The notes: generated from the letters alone by a model not told the origin. DNA of 64,000 nt from Bradyrhizobium nivariense (GCF_029846715.1 NZ_JARVWW010000017.1:62001-126000); one strand, 5' to 3'; shown: positions 8,540 to 17,280, numbered from the stretch's first letter. Numbers and translations: made by a program.

Positions 8540-9328
8540 ATGGGTAGTCTGTCAGGCAAGAACGCCGTCGTGACCGGATCGACCAGCGGCATCGGGCTCG
8601 CTTATGCGCGCGCCTTCGCTGCCGCCGGCGCCAATGTCGTCATCAACGGGTTCGGCTCGCCGGAGGATATCGAGAAGGAGCGCGCCAAGATCGAGTCCGA
8701 TTTCGGCGTGAAGGCGATCTATTCGCCTGCCGATATGACCAAGCCGGCCGAGATCGCCGGGATGATCGCGCTCGGCGAGAAGAGTTTTGGTTCGGTCGAC
8801 ATCCTCGTCAACAATGCTGGCATCCAGTTCGTCTCGCCGATCGAGGAATTCCCGCCGGAGAAGTGGGACCAGATCATCGCGATCAACCTGTCCTCGGCCT
8901 TCCATGCCATCCGCGCCGCCGTCCCCGGCATGAAGAAGAAGGGCTGGGGCCGCATCATCAATACCGCCTCCGCACACTCGCTGGTCGCCTCGCCCTTCAA
9001 ATCGGCCTATGTATCGGCCAAGCACGGCATCGCCGGCCTGACCAAGACCGTGGCGCTCGAGGTCGCGACCAACAAGATCACCTGCAACTGCATCAGCCCC
9101 GGCTATGTCTGGACGCCGCTGGTGGAGAAGCAGATCCCCGACACGATGAAGGCGCGCAGCCTCACGCGCGAGCAGGTCATCAACGACGTGCTGCTCGATG
9201 CGCAGCCGACCAAGGAGTTCGTCACCTCCGAGCAGGTCGCAGCACTCGCGTTGTTCCTGTGCGGCGACGATGCCGCGCAGATCACCGGTACCAACCTGTC
9301 GATCGACGGCGGCTGGACTGCGGAGTAA
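8540..9328 (+). CDS. bdhA: 3-hydroxybutyrate dehydrogenase (SDR family)
   Basis: Interconverts D-3-hydroxybutyrate and acetoacetate with NAD. 262 residues. SDR features: TGSTSGIG nucleotide loop near the N terminus, NNAGIQ, catalytic Ser in NTASAHS, and YVSAK active site. The segment GYVWTPLVEKQI after the active site is characteristic of 3-hydroxybutyrate dehydrogenases within the SDR family. A strong AAGGAG site sits 8 bp before the ATG. It is co-transcribed with the patatin-like gene, and a palindromic repeat follows at once. Confidence 0.92.
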   Translation: MGSLSGKNAVVTGSTSGIGLAYARAFAAAGANVVINGFGSPEDIEKERAKIESDFGVKAIYSPADMTKPAEIAGMIALGEKSFGSVDILVNNAGIQFVSPIEEFPPEKWDQIIAINLSSAFHAIRAAVPGMKKKGWGRIINTASAHSLVASPFKSAYVSAKHGIAGLTKTVALEVATNKITCNCISPGYVWTPLVEKQIPDTMKARSLTREQVINDVLLDAQPTKEFVTSEQVAALALFLCGDDAAQITGTNLSIDGGWTAE

Positions 9329-9339
9329 CAGCGCTCTTC

Positions 9340-9443
9340 GTCATGCCCCGGCTTGACCGGGGCATCCAGTACGCCGCGGCGTCTCGGCACAACCACAGCC
9401 GTCTCGGAGTACTGGATCGCCCGGTCAAGGCCGGGCGATGACA
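9340..9443. repeat. Palindromic intergenic repeat, family A copy 1
   Basis: Imperfect inverted repeat whose outer arms read GTCATGCCCCGGCTTGACC and its complement-like partner, with inner arms ATCCAGTAC and GTACTGGAT. Related copies lie at 13759, 31617, 42525 and 53858. It fills the gap between bdhA and the convergent exporter gene. Confidence 0.85.
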
Positions 9444-9469
9444 GCGAGAATGCTGCGGCTGTTTTCCGT

Positions 9470-10294
9470 TCAGTGTGTCCAGGCCAGCGCCGTCACGAAC
9501 GCCGAGGACAGGTTCAGCTCCGCGAACATGATCTTGCCGGCGACCACGAACAGCACGCTGGCAAGTGTCAGGCGCAGCACCGTCTCGGGCACGCGCGTCG
9601 CGCTGAAGCTGCCGACGATGATGCCGGGCAGCGAGCCCAACAGCAGCACGCCCATCAGCGCCCAATCCACGTCGCCAAGCGCCCAGTGCCCCATTCCGGC
9701 GATCAGCGTCAGCGGGACCGCATGGGCGATGTCGGAGCCGACGATGGTCGCCATCGGCAGGCGCGGATAGAGCAGCAGCAGAACGGTGACGCCGACCGCG
9801 CCGGCGCCGACCGATGAAATCGAGACCAGCACACCGAGCACGATCCCGGTGACGACCGTCGCGATCGCCGTGGTGCGGTCATCGACCTGCACCAGGCGCC
9901 GACGATAACGCTCCATGATCGCCTTGCGGAAGATCAGCGAGGTCGCGGTCAGCAGCAGCGCGAAGCACAACACCAGATTGACCAGGCCGCGCTCGGAATC
10001 GCTCTTGAGGTCGAGCTTCCACAGCACGAGCAGCGTCAGCGCGCTCGCGGGAAGGCTGCCGCAGGCGAGCCGCAGCACCGCCGGCCAGTGCACGCTGCGC
10101 GACCAGCCATGCACCACGCTGCCGCCGGTCTTGGTGGCGGCGGCATAGAGCAGGTCGGTGCCGACCGCGGTCGATGGATGAATCCCGAACAGCAGGATCA
10201 GCAGCGGCGTCATCAACGAGCCGCCGCCGACGCCGGTCATCCCGACCAGCAGGCCGACGCCGAAACCGGAGGCGACGTAGAGTGGATCGATCAT
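9470..10294 (-). CDS. TauE/SafE family sulfite (anion) exporter
   Basis: Inner-membrane protein of 274 residues with about eight transmembrane segments. The family's repeated glycine-rich motif appears in each half: GFGVGLLVGMTGVGGGSLM at residues 10-28, and VLVSISSVGAGAVGV in the second half. TauE/SafE proteins export sulfite, sulfoacetate or related organic anions, but the substrate cannot be read from sequence. The sulfate assimilation genes lie 3 kb away on the other strand, which makes a sulfur substrate plausible without proving it. No partner gene is adjacent. Confidence 0.88.
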   Translation of the reverse strand: MIDPLYVASGFGVGLLVGMTGVGGGSLMTPLLILLFGIHPSTAVGTDLLYAAATKTGGSVVHGWSRSVHWPAVLRLACGSLPASALTLLVLWKLDLKSDSERGLVNLVLCFALLLTATSLIFRKAIMERYRRRLVQVDDRTTAIATVVTGIVLGVLVSISSVGAGAVGVTVLLLLYPRLPMATIVGSDIAHAVPLTLIAGMGHWALGDVDWALMGVLLLGSLPGIIVGSFSATRVPETVLRLTLASVLFVVAGKIMFAELNLSSAFVTALAWTH

Positions 10295-10493
10295 GTCCAG
10301 GGAATCTTAGGTTTATCTCGTCAGTTGGGCAATATGACGTAGAATAAATTTCCCCTAAGGCGCAACCGCTTGGGAGCAATAAGAAAAATCGTGCTGCTTG
10401 GGTGGTGGTAGGTAGGCATTTCGCTTTGTCCCCGGGCGCGCTTCGAAGCAGCCGTTCCCCCGAGGGCAGCATGCGAGGGCGGGTGGGAAGCGC

Positions 10494-11852
10494 CTATTTC
10501 CCAAACGCCAGCACGTGCAATCCGAGCCGCTGTCGCACGATCCAGAACAGAAGCACCGTCTCGAAACTGAGCGAGATCGAGGTCGCGGCCGCAGCGCCGT
10601 GGCCGCCGAAGCGCGGCACCAGCGCGATGCAGAGCACCAGGTTCATCACAAAGGCCAGCGCATAGGCCAGCGCGCAGATCTTCTGCTGGCCGAGCATGTT
10701 GAGCAGCCGTTCGACCGGGCCGATCGCGGCACGGACCACGAGGCCGATCGCGGCGACGAACATGATGTCGTAGCCGACCACGAATTGCGGTCCGAACAGC
10801 CAGAGCAGCGGCTTGCCGAGCGCGAGCAGCACGATCGTCGCCGCCAGCGACGGCCAGAACGTCCAGTTGATGGCATGCGCCACGTAAGCCGACAGCCGCG
10901 CCTTGTCGCCGCTTGCGTTGTATTCGGCGAAGCGATGCGCGGTCGTCGCCGACATCGCGTAGTGGATGAAGGAGACCAGCGCCAGCGTCTTCACCACCGC
11001 GAAATAGACGCCGACCTCGTCGGAGGGGCGGAATTGCTGAAGCACCAGCACGTCGGTATAGGACAAGAGCAGGTAGAAGCTTTCGACCAGCAGGATCGGC
11101 AGCGAGACGGCGAGCCAGCCGCCGATGTCATAGGCCTTGGGGCCCGGCTCGATGTGATCGGCGAGCTTGCGGTTCAGCACCGCCATCTGGCCGGTCATCG
11201 CGATCCACACTGCGCCGGCGCTCGCGACCATCGCGGCGACCGCGCCGAGATGATAGCCGAGCAGGAAGGCGCAGGCCGTGATGCCGATGATCAGCGCCTG
11301 GCGGATGATGAATTGCGGCATCAGGCCGAGCTGCATCCAGTCATGCGAGCGCGCGATGCCGTCCTGGGTGTTGGCGACGACGAAAGCGGGCAGCGTCATG
11401 CAGCCGATATAGAGCGGCAGCACCTCGGCCGGATCGATCCAGGGCGACAGCAGCTTGACGATGCCGGCGAGGCCAAGCGACACCAGCGTCGACACCGCAA
11501 AGGTCAGCCATCGGCTGCCGGAGAGAAAGCCGCGCAGCAGCGCATGCTCGCCTCGGGTGCGGTATTCCGGAATGATCTTTTGCGCCGAGGCCGAGATGCC
11601 AAAATCCATCATGCTGCCGAGCAGCAGCACCCAGGTCCAGACATAGACATAGACGCCGTAGTCCGACGTCCCCATCCAGCGCGCGAGCAGCACTTGCGAA
11701 AAATAGGCAAGGCCGGCGCTGATCACGCGAATGACGAAGATGGTGCCGGCCAGCCGCCGCGTCAGCGATGCCTCGCTCGACCCGCCCGTCAACTTTTCGC
11801 GCAACCGCGCGATGAGGCCGGCAGGTCCGGTCGTTGCGGGTTCTGCATCCAT
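10494..11852 (-). CDS. Polysaccharide biosynthesis/flippase-type membrane protein
   Basis: Multi-pass inner-membrane protein (452 residues from the ATG at 11852; a TTG three codons upstream is possible). After a cytoplasmic N-terminal stretch of about 35 residues there are about 12-14 hydrophobic segments. The opening FVIRVISAGLAYFSQVLLAR and the mid-protein LSYTDVLVLQQF segment resemble Wzx/MATE-like lipid-linked oligosaccharide flippases (polysaccharide_synt family). It would move lipid-linked sugar units across the membrane for surface polysaccharide. There are no glycosyltransferase neighbours, so the polymer served is unknown. Confidence 0.85.
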   Translation of the reverse strand: MDAEPATTGPAGLIARLREKLTGGSSEASLTRRLAGTIFVIRVISAGLAYFSQVLLARWMGTSDYGVYVYVWTWVLLLGSMMDFGISASAQKIIPEYRTRGEHALLRGFLSGSRWLTFAVSTLVSLGLAGIVKLLSPWIDPAEVLPLYIGCMTLPAFVVANTQDGIARSHDWMQLGLMPQFIIRQALIIGITACAFLLGYHLGAVAAMVASAGAVWIAMTGQMAVLNRKLADHIEPGPKAYDIGGWLAVSLPILLVESFYLLLSYTDVLVLQQFRPSDEVGVYFAVVKTLALVSFIHYAMSATTAHRFAEYNASGDKARLSAYVAHAINWTFWPSLAATIVLLALGKPLLWLFGPQFVVGYDIMFVAAIGLVVRAAIGPVERLLNMLGQQKICALAYALAFVMNLVLCIALVPRFGGHGAAAATSISLSFETVLLFWIVRQRLGLHVLAFGK

Positions 11853-11960
11853 CACGGCCAATTCGAAGGATCCCCAAGGCGCGCACGCGCATGCTGCGGC
11901 AGGCTTGTGCGGTAGCCTTGGGAATTAGCAACCATTCGTTAAGATTCGGTTGGGTCAAAG

Positions 11961-12090
11961 ATGTCGTCCTGGCGAATGCCAGGACCCATACCGCGTGATC
12001 TATCAGGAGGGACTGGGTAGCAGTTCCAAACGAGGAATCTTCGCCAAACTACTTCCTGGGGTAATGGGTTCTGGCTTTCGCCAGGACGAC
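11961..12090. repeat. Palindromic intergenic repeat, family D copy 1
   Basis: Inverted pair of GTCGTCCTGGCGAATGCCAG at 11964 and its partner ending CTTTCGCCAGGACGAC at 12090, enclosing a GTAATGGGT element. A second copy is at 55398-55520. It lies between the divergently read-through ends of the flippase (upstream side) and the DsbD-like gene. Confidence 0.8.
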
Positions 12091-12093
12091 CAG

Positions 12094-12933
12094 TCACTCC
12101 AAATTCGTATTGAACTCGTACGACTTCTCCGGCCCGACCAGCGTGAACTTCAGCGCTGCGCCGTCGGGCTTGGCGCCCGGCGGCAGCCCGTCGAGCTCGA
12201 ACGAGAAACGCTTGACGCCCGGTGGGCTGGGCTCGACCGGCGCCGGGATCGGCAGCGACCAGTCGGGCGTCGGTCCTTCCACGAACAGATTGACGTTGCG
12301 CCCATCCGGCGCGACCACGTCGACCACCACATTCTTGGGCCCGTCACGCTTGACGTCGCGGATTGTGAGCGGGTTGGGATCGCCGATAGTGGCAGGCTTG
12401 GGCACGGTGTCGAGCGCTGCACGCAGATTGGAGTCCTCGGTCGAGGCGACGCTGTTGAAGCCAAGCTCGGCGCGGGCCTCGACGGGAATGCAGAGCTTTT
12501 CGCACACCGCGTAATTGATCTCGGCGCGCAACGTCACCGGCTTGTCGGCCGCCTTGGGAACGATGCGCAAAGGCAGCACGATCTGGTCGTGATAGCCGAT
12601 CGAATGGCCGCCCGCGCCGTCGTCGAACTTCAGCGGCGCCGGCCACATCACCGTCACCGCTTCGACATTGTCCGACTTCGAGAAGTCGAAGCGCGGCGGA
12701 ACGCCGGAATCGCCCGGCACGCGCCAATAGGTTTTCCAGCCCGGCTGGATCTGGAAGGCGATACCGCCGAGCAGGACGGCGCCGCTGCGCGATCCCGCGA
12801 GCAACCGCACTGCGGAATGTCCGTCGCGCTGCCAGGGCGATGCGTCGTCGGCGCGGGCGGCAATCGCCAGCGACGACGCGAGCAGGGTTGTCGCGACGCC
12901 AATCGCCGCATGCAGTGGAACTCTTGTCAGCAT
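12094..12933 (-). CDS. DsbD N-domain-like periplasmic thiol-disulfide protein
   Basis: 279 residues with a signal peptide (hydrophobic stretch IGVATTLLASSLAIAARADD). It matches the periplasmic alpha domain of the thiol-disulfide reductase DsbD (PF11412 type): GWKTYWRVPGDSGVPP, a PAPLKFDDGAGGHSIGY block, and the redox-type pair in YAVCEKLCIPVEA (CX3C). It lacks the membrane beta domain and the thioredoxin-like gamma domain of full DsbD, so it is a free-standing domain whose electron donor is not encoded nearby. The function in disulfide reduction or cytochrome maturation is inferred. It is divergent from yqgE. Confidence 0.85.
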   Translation of the reverse strand: MLTRVPLHAAIGVATTLLASSLAIAARADDASPWQRDGHSAVRLLAGSRSGAVLLGGIAFQIQPGWKTYWRVPGDSGVPPRFDFSKSDNVEAVTVMWPAPLKFDDGAGGHSIGYHDQIVLPLRIVPKAADKPVTLRAEINYAVCEKLCIPVEARAELGFNSVASTEDSNLRAALDTVPKPATIGDPNPLTIRDVKRDGPKNVVVDVVAPDGRNVNLFVEGPTPDWSLPIPAPVEPSPPGVKRFSFELDGLPPGAKPDGAALKFTLVGPEKSYEFNTNLE

Positions 12934-13075
12934 GGTACGTCTTTACAGGGTCACCCCAGGGCAAACCATTGAATTGCTTGTGATGGATGCACCTGAATCG
13001 AGATCCTGCAAGCCTTGATTTGACAGCGGCCCGGCCCGACATCAGGATAGGAATTGAAACCGGAGTGCTTGACCG

Positions 13076-13720
13076 ATGGCTCCCACAGGCAAGAGAACGG
13101 GCGAAAGCACTCGCAAGTCCGGCCCCGCGTTCCCCAGTTCGGCGGGTTACCTCGACGGGCGCCTCCTGATCGCGATGCCGGTGATGGGCGATGAGCGCTT
13201 CGAGCGCTCGGTGATCTATCTCTGCGCGCACTCCGCCGAAGGCGCCATGGGCATCATCGTGAACCAACCGGCCGGCAGCATCGACTTCCCCGAGCTGTTG
13301 CAGCAGCTCGGCATCATCAAGAAGGGCGAGCACATCAAGCTGCCGGAGAATGCCGAAAGCATGAAGGTGCTGCGCGGCGGTCCGGTCGATACCGGCCGCG
13401 GCTTCGTGCTGCACTCCAGCGATTTCTACATCGAGAACGCGACGCTCCGGATCGACGACGACGTCTGTCTCACCGCGACTGTCGACATCCTGCGGGCGAT
13501 CGCCAACGGCTCCGGCCCCAAGCACGCGATCCTCGCGCTCGGCTATGCCGGCTGGGCGCCGGGCCAGCTCGAGACCGAAATCCAGAGCAATGGCTGGTTG
13601 CATTGCGATGCGGATTCGGAATTGATCTTCGGCGACGACGTCGACGAAAAATACGGACGCGCGCTGCGCAAGATCGGCATCGATCCCGGCATGCTCTCGA
13701 ACGAGGCGGGCCACGCGTAG
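13076..13720 (+). CDS. YqgE/AlgH family protein
   Basis: 214-residue cytoplasmic protein of the UPF0301 (YqgE/AlgH) family. The conserved N-terminal core is GYLDGRLLIAMPVMGDERFE followed by SVIYLCAHSAEGAMGIIVN; later GGPVDTGRGFVLH and LGYAGWAPGQLE are also family hallmarks. AlgH was described as a regulator of alginate genes in Pseudomonas but the molecular function is not settled. ATG at 13076 is used, with CGGAG about 10 bp upstream. No operon partner. Confidence 0.92.
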   Translation: MAPTGKRTGESTRKSGPAFPSSAGYLDGRLLIAMPVMGDERFERSVIYLCAHSAEGAMGIIVNQPAGSIDFPELLQQLGIIKKGEHIKLPENAESMKVLRGGPVDTGRGFVLHSSDFYIENATLRIDDDVCLTATVDILRAIANGSGPKHAILALGYAGWAPGQLETEIQSNGWLHCDADSELIFGDDVDEKYGRALRKIGIDPGMLSNEAGHA

Positions 13721-13758
13721 CTGTCGCCACACCCTTGGTGTCGTGCGTCACCCTCGCT

Positions 13759-13862
13759 GTCATGCCCCGGCTTGACCGGGGCATCCAGTACGCCGCAGCC
13801 TATCGATTCTGCCAAAACCGTCTCGGAGTACTGGATCGCCCGGTCAAGGCCGGGCGATGACC
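13759..13862. repeat. Palindromic intergenic repeat, family A copy 2
   Basis: Nearly identical at both ends to the copy at 9340-9443, including ATCCAGTACGCCGC and CGGAGTACTGGATCGCCCGG. The central 20 bases differ. It sits between yqgE and the convergent dioxygenase gene. Confidence 0.85.
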
Positions 13863-13881
13863 AGCTTCGGAAAATGACGAA

Positions 13882-14769
13882 CTACTCCGCCGCCTGCTGC
13901 TGCACCGTCGGCTCGGTCCCCGCCACCGTCGCACGGCGCATGTCGCGGGGCTGCGACTGGTCGTAGCGGCGGACGCGGTGCATGGTCTGGCGATTGTCCC
14001 ACATCACGAGGTCATGCAGCTTCCATTTGTGGACGTAGACGAACTCGCCTTGCGTCGCGTGCTCGTTGAGATCGCGCAGCAGCAGCCGGCCCTCGGGGAC
14101 GCTCATGCTGACGATCTTGCCGGCATGCGATGAGAGATAGAGCGACTTGCGGCGATGGACGGGATGGGTGCGCACGAGACGTTGCAGCACCGGCTTGAAC
14201 ATCTGCTTCTCGTCGTCGGTGTATTCGGTGAAGCCGAGCGATCCCCGCGAATACATCAGCGAGTGCTCGCACACGAGGTCGTCGATCTCCGCCTTGGTCT
14301 CGTCGTCGAGCGCATCATAGGCCGCGCGCATGTCGGCGAATTCGGTGTTGCCGCCCTTCGGGTTGAGCACGCGGGCCGACAGCAGCGAGAATTTTGCCGG
14401 GATGGGGCGGAACGAGCTGTCGGAATGCCACAGGCAATTGCCGAGGTTGAATAGGTGCGCGCGGCTGTCTTTCGCCAGCGGCTTGCCATCCTTGCCGAGA
14501 TTGGAGACGTCGTTCAGGCCCGATTGGAGCCGGTAGTCCTTTTCCTTCGTGACGGTGCCGCCGCGCGCGTCCTCGCGCTGGCCGAAATTCAGCGCAAAAG
14601 CCATCTGCTGTTCGTCGGTGATGTCCTGGTCGTGGAAGACCAGCACCGCATATTTGTCCATGGCAGCTTCGACCTCGCGCGCCTCGGCCTCGGTGAGAGG
14701 CTTTCGCAGGTCGAGGCCGGAAACCTCGCCGACAAAATGTGTCTGAAGCTGCCGGATGGCGATCGTCAT
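13882..14769 (-). CDS. TauD/TfdA family 2-oxoglutarate-dependent dioxygenase (TfdA-like)
   Basis: Fe(II)/2-oxoglutarate dioxygenase of 295 residues. The iron facial triad is visible: His and Asp in LWHSDSSF near residue 113 and the distal His in MHRVRRYD near residue 267, where the following Arg residues bind 2-oxoglutarate. Segments such as FADMRAAYDAL, HATQGEFVY and DLVMWDNRQTMHR follow the herbicide dioxygenase TfdA more closely than taurine dioxygenase from memory, so a phenoxy- or aryloxyalkanoate substrate is possible. Good GGGAG site 8 bp before the ATG. The same-strand SDR gene upstream and a divergent SDR gene may form a small catabolic unit. Actual substrate is unknown. Confidence 0.87.
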   Translation of the reverse strand: MTIAIRQLQTHFVGEVSGLDLRKPLTEAEAREVEAAMDKYAVLVFHDQDITDEQQMAFALNFGQREDARGGTVTKEKDYRLQSGLNDVSNLGKDGKPLAKDSRAHLFNLGNCLWHSDSSFRPIPAKFSLLSARVLNPKGGNTEFADMRAAYDALDDETKAEIDDLVCEHSLMYSRGSLGFTEYTDDEKQMFKPVLQRLVRTHPVHRRKSLYLSSHAGKIVSMSVPEGRLLLRDLNEHATQGEFVYVHKWKLHDLVMWDNRQTMHRVRRYDQSQPRDMRRATVAGTEPTVQQQAAE

Positions 14770-14870
14770 GGCGTTATCTCCCGCGAACTGCGAGCGGTTG
14801 GTCCCGCTCTGTCGAGGAAAAAGTTACTCCCGTAACAGGCGATGTCAACGCTGGGGGCGCATAGCTGCCC

Positions 14871-14956
14871 GTAGCCCGGATGGAGCGAAGCGTAATCCGG
14901 GGAGTCTTCCCGCGAGGTGAGAACCCCGGATTGCGCTGCGCTCCATCCAGGCTACG
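14871..14956. repeat. Palindromic intergenic repeat, family F
   Basis: Large inverted repeat: GTAGCCCGGATGGAGCGAAG on the left and a matching CGCTGCGCTCCATCCAGGCTAC on the right, with AATCCGGGG and CCCCGGATT as inner arms. Only one copy is seen here. It separates the dioxygenase gene from the SDR gene upstream of it. Confidence 0.8.
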
Positions 14957-14971
14957 CACCTTTGGTGCCGC

Positions 14972-15751
14972 TCACGCGTTGCGCGCCATCAGGCCGCCGT
15001 CGACCGGGATGACCGCGCCGGTGAGGAAGGACGCTGCCGGCAGGCACAGGCTCAGCGTCATGTGCGCGACCTCCTCGGGATCGCCGTAGCGGCCCAGTGC
15101 GGTGCGGCGCTTGGCGTAGATCGTCTTGTGCTCTTCCGATATCCGGTCGGTGATGGCCGTGCGGATCGGCCCGGGGCAGATGCAGTTGACGGTGATGCCT
15201 TCGCGGCCGAGCTCCACCGCGAGCGAGCGGGTGAGGCTGGCGACGCCGCCCTTCGCCGCCGAATAGGGGCTGTGCAATGCGGTGGCGCCAAGCGCCTCGG
15301 TCGAGGCGATGTTGACGATGCGCGGGCTCTTCGACTTGCGTAAGTGAGGCAGCGCGGCGCGGATGATGCGCGGATGCGCCGTCAGCATCACCGCGATGCC
15401 CCTGGCCCAGGCGTCTTCATAGGCCTCGTCGTCGATCACGGCGCGCACGGAGATGCCGGCATTGTTGACGATGATGTCGAGCCCGCCGAAATGCGTTGCG
15501 ACGTCGCCGACCACGCGCTTGATCTCACCGCCGTCGGCGACGTCGAGCTTCCAGGCTTTCGCCGCTCCGCCGGCTGCCGCGATCTCCTTCGCGACGGCTA
15601 GCGCGCCCTGCTGGTCATAATCGGTGACGGCAACGTTCGCGCCGTCAACGGCGAACACGCGCGCCGTCGCGCGCCCCATGCCGCTGGCCGCGCCGGTGAC
15701 GAGAACGGTCAGACCCCTCACGGAGCGGCTGAGCTGTTTGAATTCGGACAT
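14972..15751 (-). CDS. SDR family NAD(P)-dependent oxidoreductase
   Basis: 259 residues from the ATG at 15751, which has GAGGAAG 5 bp upstream. Classic SDR: TGAASGMGRATA nucleotide loop, NNAGIS, catalytic Ser region NIASTEA, YSAAK active site, and PGPIRTAI. The C terminus GAVIPVDGG is typical of FabG-like and sugar/steroid dehydrogenases. No feature identifies the substrate. It is divergent from a second SDR gene with 97 bp between the two starts, and lies upstream of the TfdA-like gene on the same strand, so a joint catabolic role is possible. Confidence 0.88.
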   Translation of the reverse strand: MSEFKQLSRSVRGLTVLVTGAASGMGRATARVFAVDGANVAVTDYDQQGALAVAKEIAAAGGAAKAWKLDVADGGEIKRVVGDVATHFGGLDIIVNNAGISVRAVIDDEAYEDAWARGIAVMLTAHPRIIRAALPHLRKSKSPRIVNIASTEALGATALHSPYSAAKGGVASLTRSLAVELGREGITVNCICPGPIRTAITDRISEEHKTIYAKRRTALGRYGDPEEVAHMTLSLCLPAASFLTGAVIPVDGGLMARNA

Positions 15752-15848
15752 GCTGCTTCCTCGCGCCCTGCTTGTTCTTGTTATGATTGACAAGGCTGGC
15801 ATCGATCCGCAGACAGGTCAAACAAGCAAGACAATCGGGGAGGCCGCG

Positions 15849-16586
15849 ATGATGAACGAGCTCGATTTCTCAGGCAAGCAAGTGCTCGTCGTCGGCGGTT
15901 CCAGCGGCATCGGCAATGGTATTGCGCAAGCCTTTCGCGTCAGGGGCGCGCGAGTTGCGGTCTGCGGCACGCGTGCTCACGCGAAGGAATATTCGCAAGA
16001 GCAAGGCTCGGATCTCGCCGGTCTCTCCTACGCGCAGCTCGACGTCGGCAATGCCGGCGCGGTCGAAGCGTTCAAGCCGTCCTTCGATCGGCTCGATATC
16101 CTGGTGCTCGCGCAAGGCGCGGTGCTCTATCGCCGTGGCGAGTTCGAGATGGCTGGCTTTCGCAAGGTCGTCGAGGTCAATCTGATGAGCCTGATGGCCT
16201 GCGCCACGCGGTTTCATTCCATGCTGCGGGACTCGCAGGGATCGCTGATCATGGTGTCCTCGACCGCAGCCTATCATTCCACCATGGGCAATCCCGCTTA
16301 CAACGCGTCGAAGACCGGCGCGGTCGGGTTAACGCGGACACTGGGCGAGGCCTGGGCCGAGGATGGCATCCGCGTCAACGGCATCGCGCCCGGTCTCGTC
16401 GACACCAAGATGACCAAGGTGACGACCGACAATCCCAAGCGGCTCGAAGGTGCACTTTCACGCATTCCGCTGCGGCGATTGGGCACGCCGGCTGACATGG
16501 CGGGCGCGGCGCTCTTCCTGGCATCGCCGCTGTCGTCCTACATCATCGGCCAGACACTGGTCGTCGATGGCGGGCTTAATCTCTAG
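15849..16586 (+). CDS. SDR family oxidoreductase
   Basis: 245 residues starting at ATG 15849 (or the next codon), behind GGGGAGG. The nucleotide loop is VGGSSGIGNGIA, the NNAG motif is replaced by LAQGAV, the catalytic Ser lies in MVSSTAAYHS and the active site is YNASK. The change in the NNAG position is seen in some SDR subgroups and does not remove catalytic residues. Ends with GQTLVVDGGLNL as in FabG-like enzymes. It is divergent from the other SDR gene; the intervening 97 bp must hold both promoters. Substrate unknown. Confidence 0.88.
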   Translation: MMNELDFSGKQVLVVGGSSGIGNGIAQAFRVRGARVAVCGTRAHAKEYSQEQGSDLAGLSYAQLDVGNAGAVEAFKPSFDRLDILVLAQGAVLYRRGEFEMAGFRKVVEVNLMSLMACATRFHSMLRDSQGSLIMVSSTAAYHSTMGNPAYNASKTGAVGLTRTLGEAWAEDGIRVNGIAPGLVDTKMTKVTTDNPKRLEGALSRIPLRRLGTPADMAGAALFLASPLSSYIIGQTLVVDGGLNL

Positions 16587-16648
16587 GCGCGAAGGAACTG
16601 CGCCGCGCCTGATCGGTTACTTGGGCTGACCCCCCGAGGAGGAGCATC

Positions 16649-17026
16649 ATGGATGAGGATCGGATTGTCGGATCGGCCAAGGAATTCGCCGGGCGCGCGG
16701 AAGGCGCTGTTGGAGATCTGGCCGGCGATGTGCAGACACAGGCGTCCGGCAAGGCACGCGAAGCCGCCGGCACCGTGCAGAATCTGTACGGCCAGGCCAA
16801 GGATGCCGTACGTGACGCTGGCGAGACGGCGGCTGGCTACGCCAAGAATGCCTACGACAACAGCGGCGAGACTTTCCGCGATGGTTCGCAGGCGATTGCC
16901 CAGAAGGTGCAGGACAACCCGCTCGGCGCGCTGCTGGTCGCCGGCGGCATCGGCTTCGCACTCGCGCTGTTGATGGCGCGTCCCGCCCGCCGTCCGCCGC
17001 CGCCGCGCTGGCGCTATTACGGCTAA
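16649..17026 (+). CDS. CsbD-like stress protein with C-terminal membrane segment
   Basis: 125 residues behind a strong GAGGAGGAG site. The N-terminal 60 residues resemble the CsbD family (DRIVGSAKEFAGRAEGAVGD, then repeated A/G/K-rich amphipathic helix with TVQNLYGQAKDAVRD). The C-terminal part has the DUF883-like pattern of a helix ending in a short membrane segment (GALLVAGGIGFALALLMA) and a basic tail RPARRPPPPRW. CsbD proteins accumulate under general stress in other bacteria, with unknown mechanism. No neighbour suggests a partner. Confidence 0.8.
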   Translation: MDEDRIVGSAKEFAGRAEGAVGDLAGDVQTQASGKAREAAGTVQNLYGQAKDAVRDAGETAAGYAKNAYDNSGETFRDGSQAIAQKVQDNPLGALLVAGGIGFALALLMARPARRPPPPRWRYYG

Positions 17027-17067
17027 AGCCAACGTCTCAACTATCGTGCCCCGGGCGCAATGCGGCC

Positions 17068-17171
17068 TAAAGCGCGATGAGATGAGGATGAATCATCATC
17101 GCGCTTTAGATTGTTGTTTGAGCATGATCTTTTCGGAAAACCGCTTAGCACTTTTCCGGATCATGCTTTAG
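17068..17171. repeat. Palindromic intergenic repeat, family C copy 1
   Basis: Two nested hairpins. The first pairs AAAGCGCGATGA with TCATCGCGCTTT. The second pairs GCATGATC..TTTTCGGAAAA with TTTTCCGGATCATGC. Related copies are at 28348 and 61857. It fills most of the gap after the CsbD-like gene and could serve as a terminator-like structure for both converging genes. Confidence 0.82.
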
Positions 17172-17280
17172 GCGATGCGTAGCATCGTTCGGAAACGCCG
17201 CATTGCTGAGCCGGGGCCTGTTCTTTTGGGATGTCGCTAGAGCGCAGGTGCTGCACCGAGTCCGGAACAGGCGAAACCAA

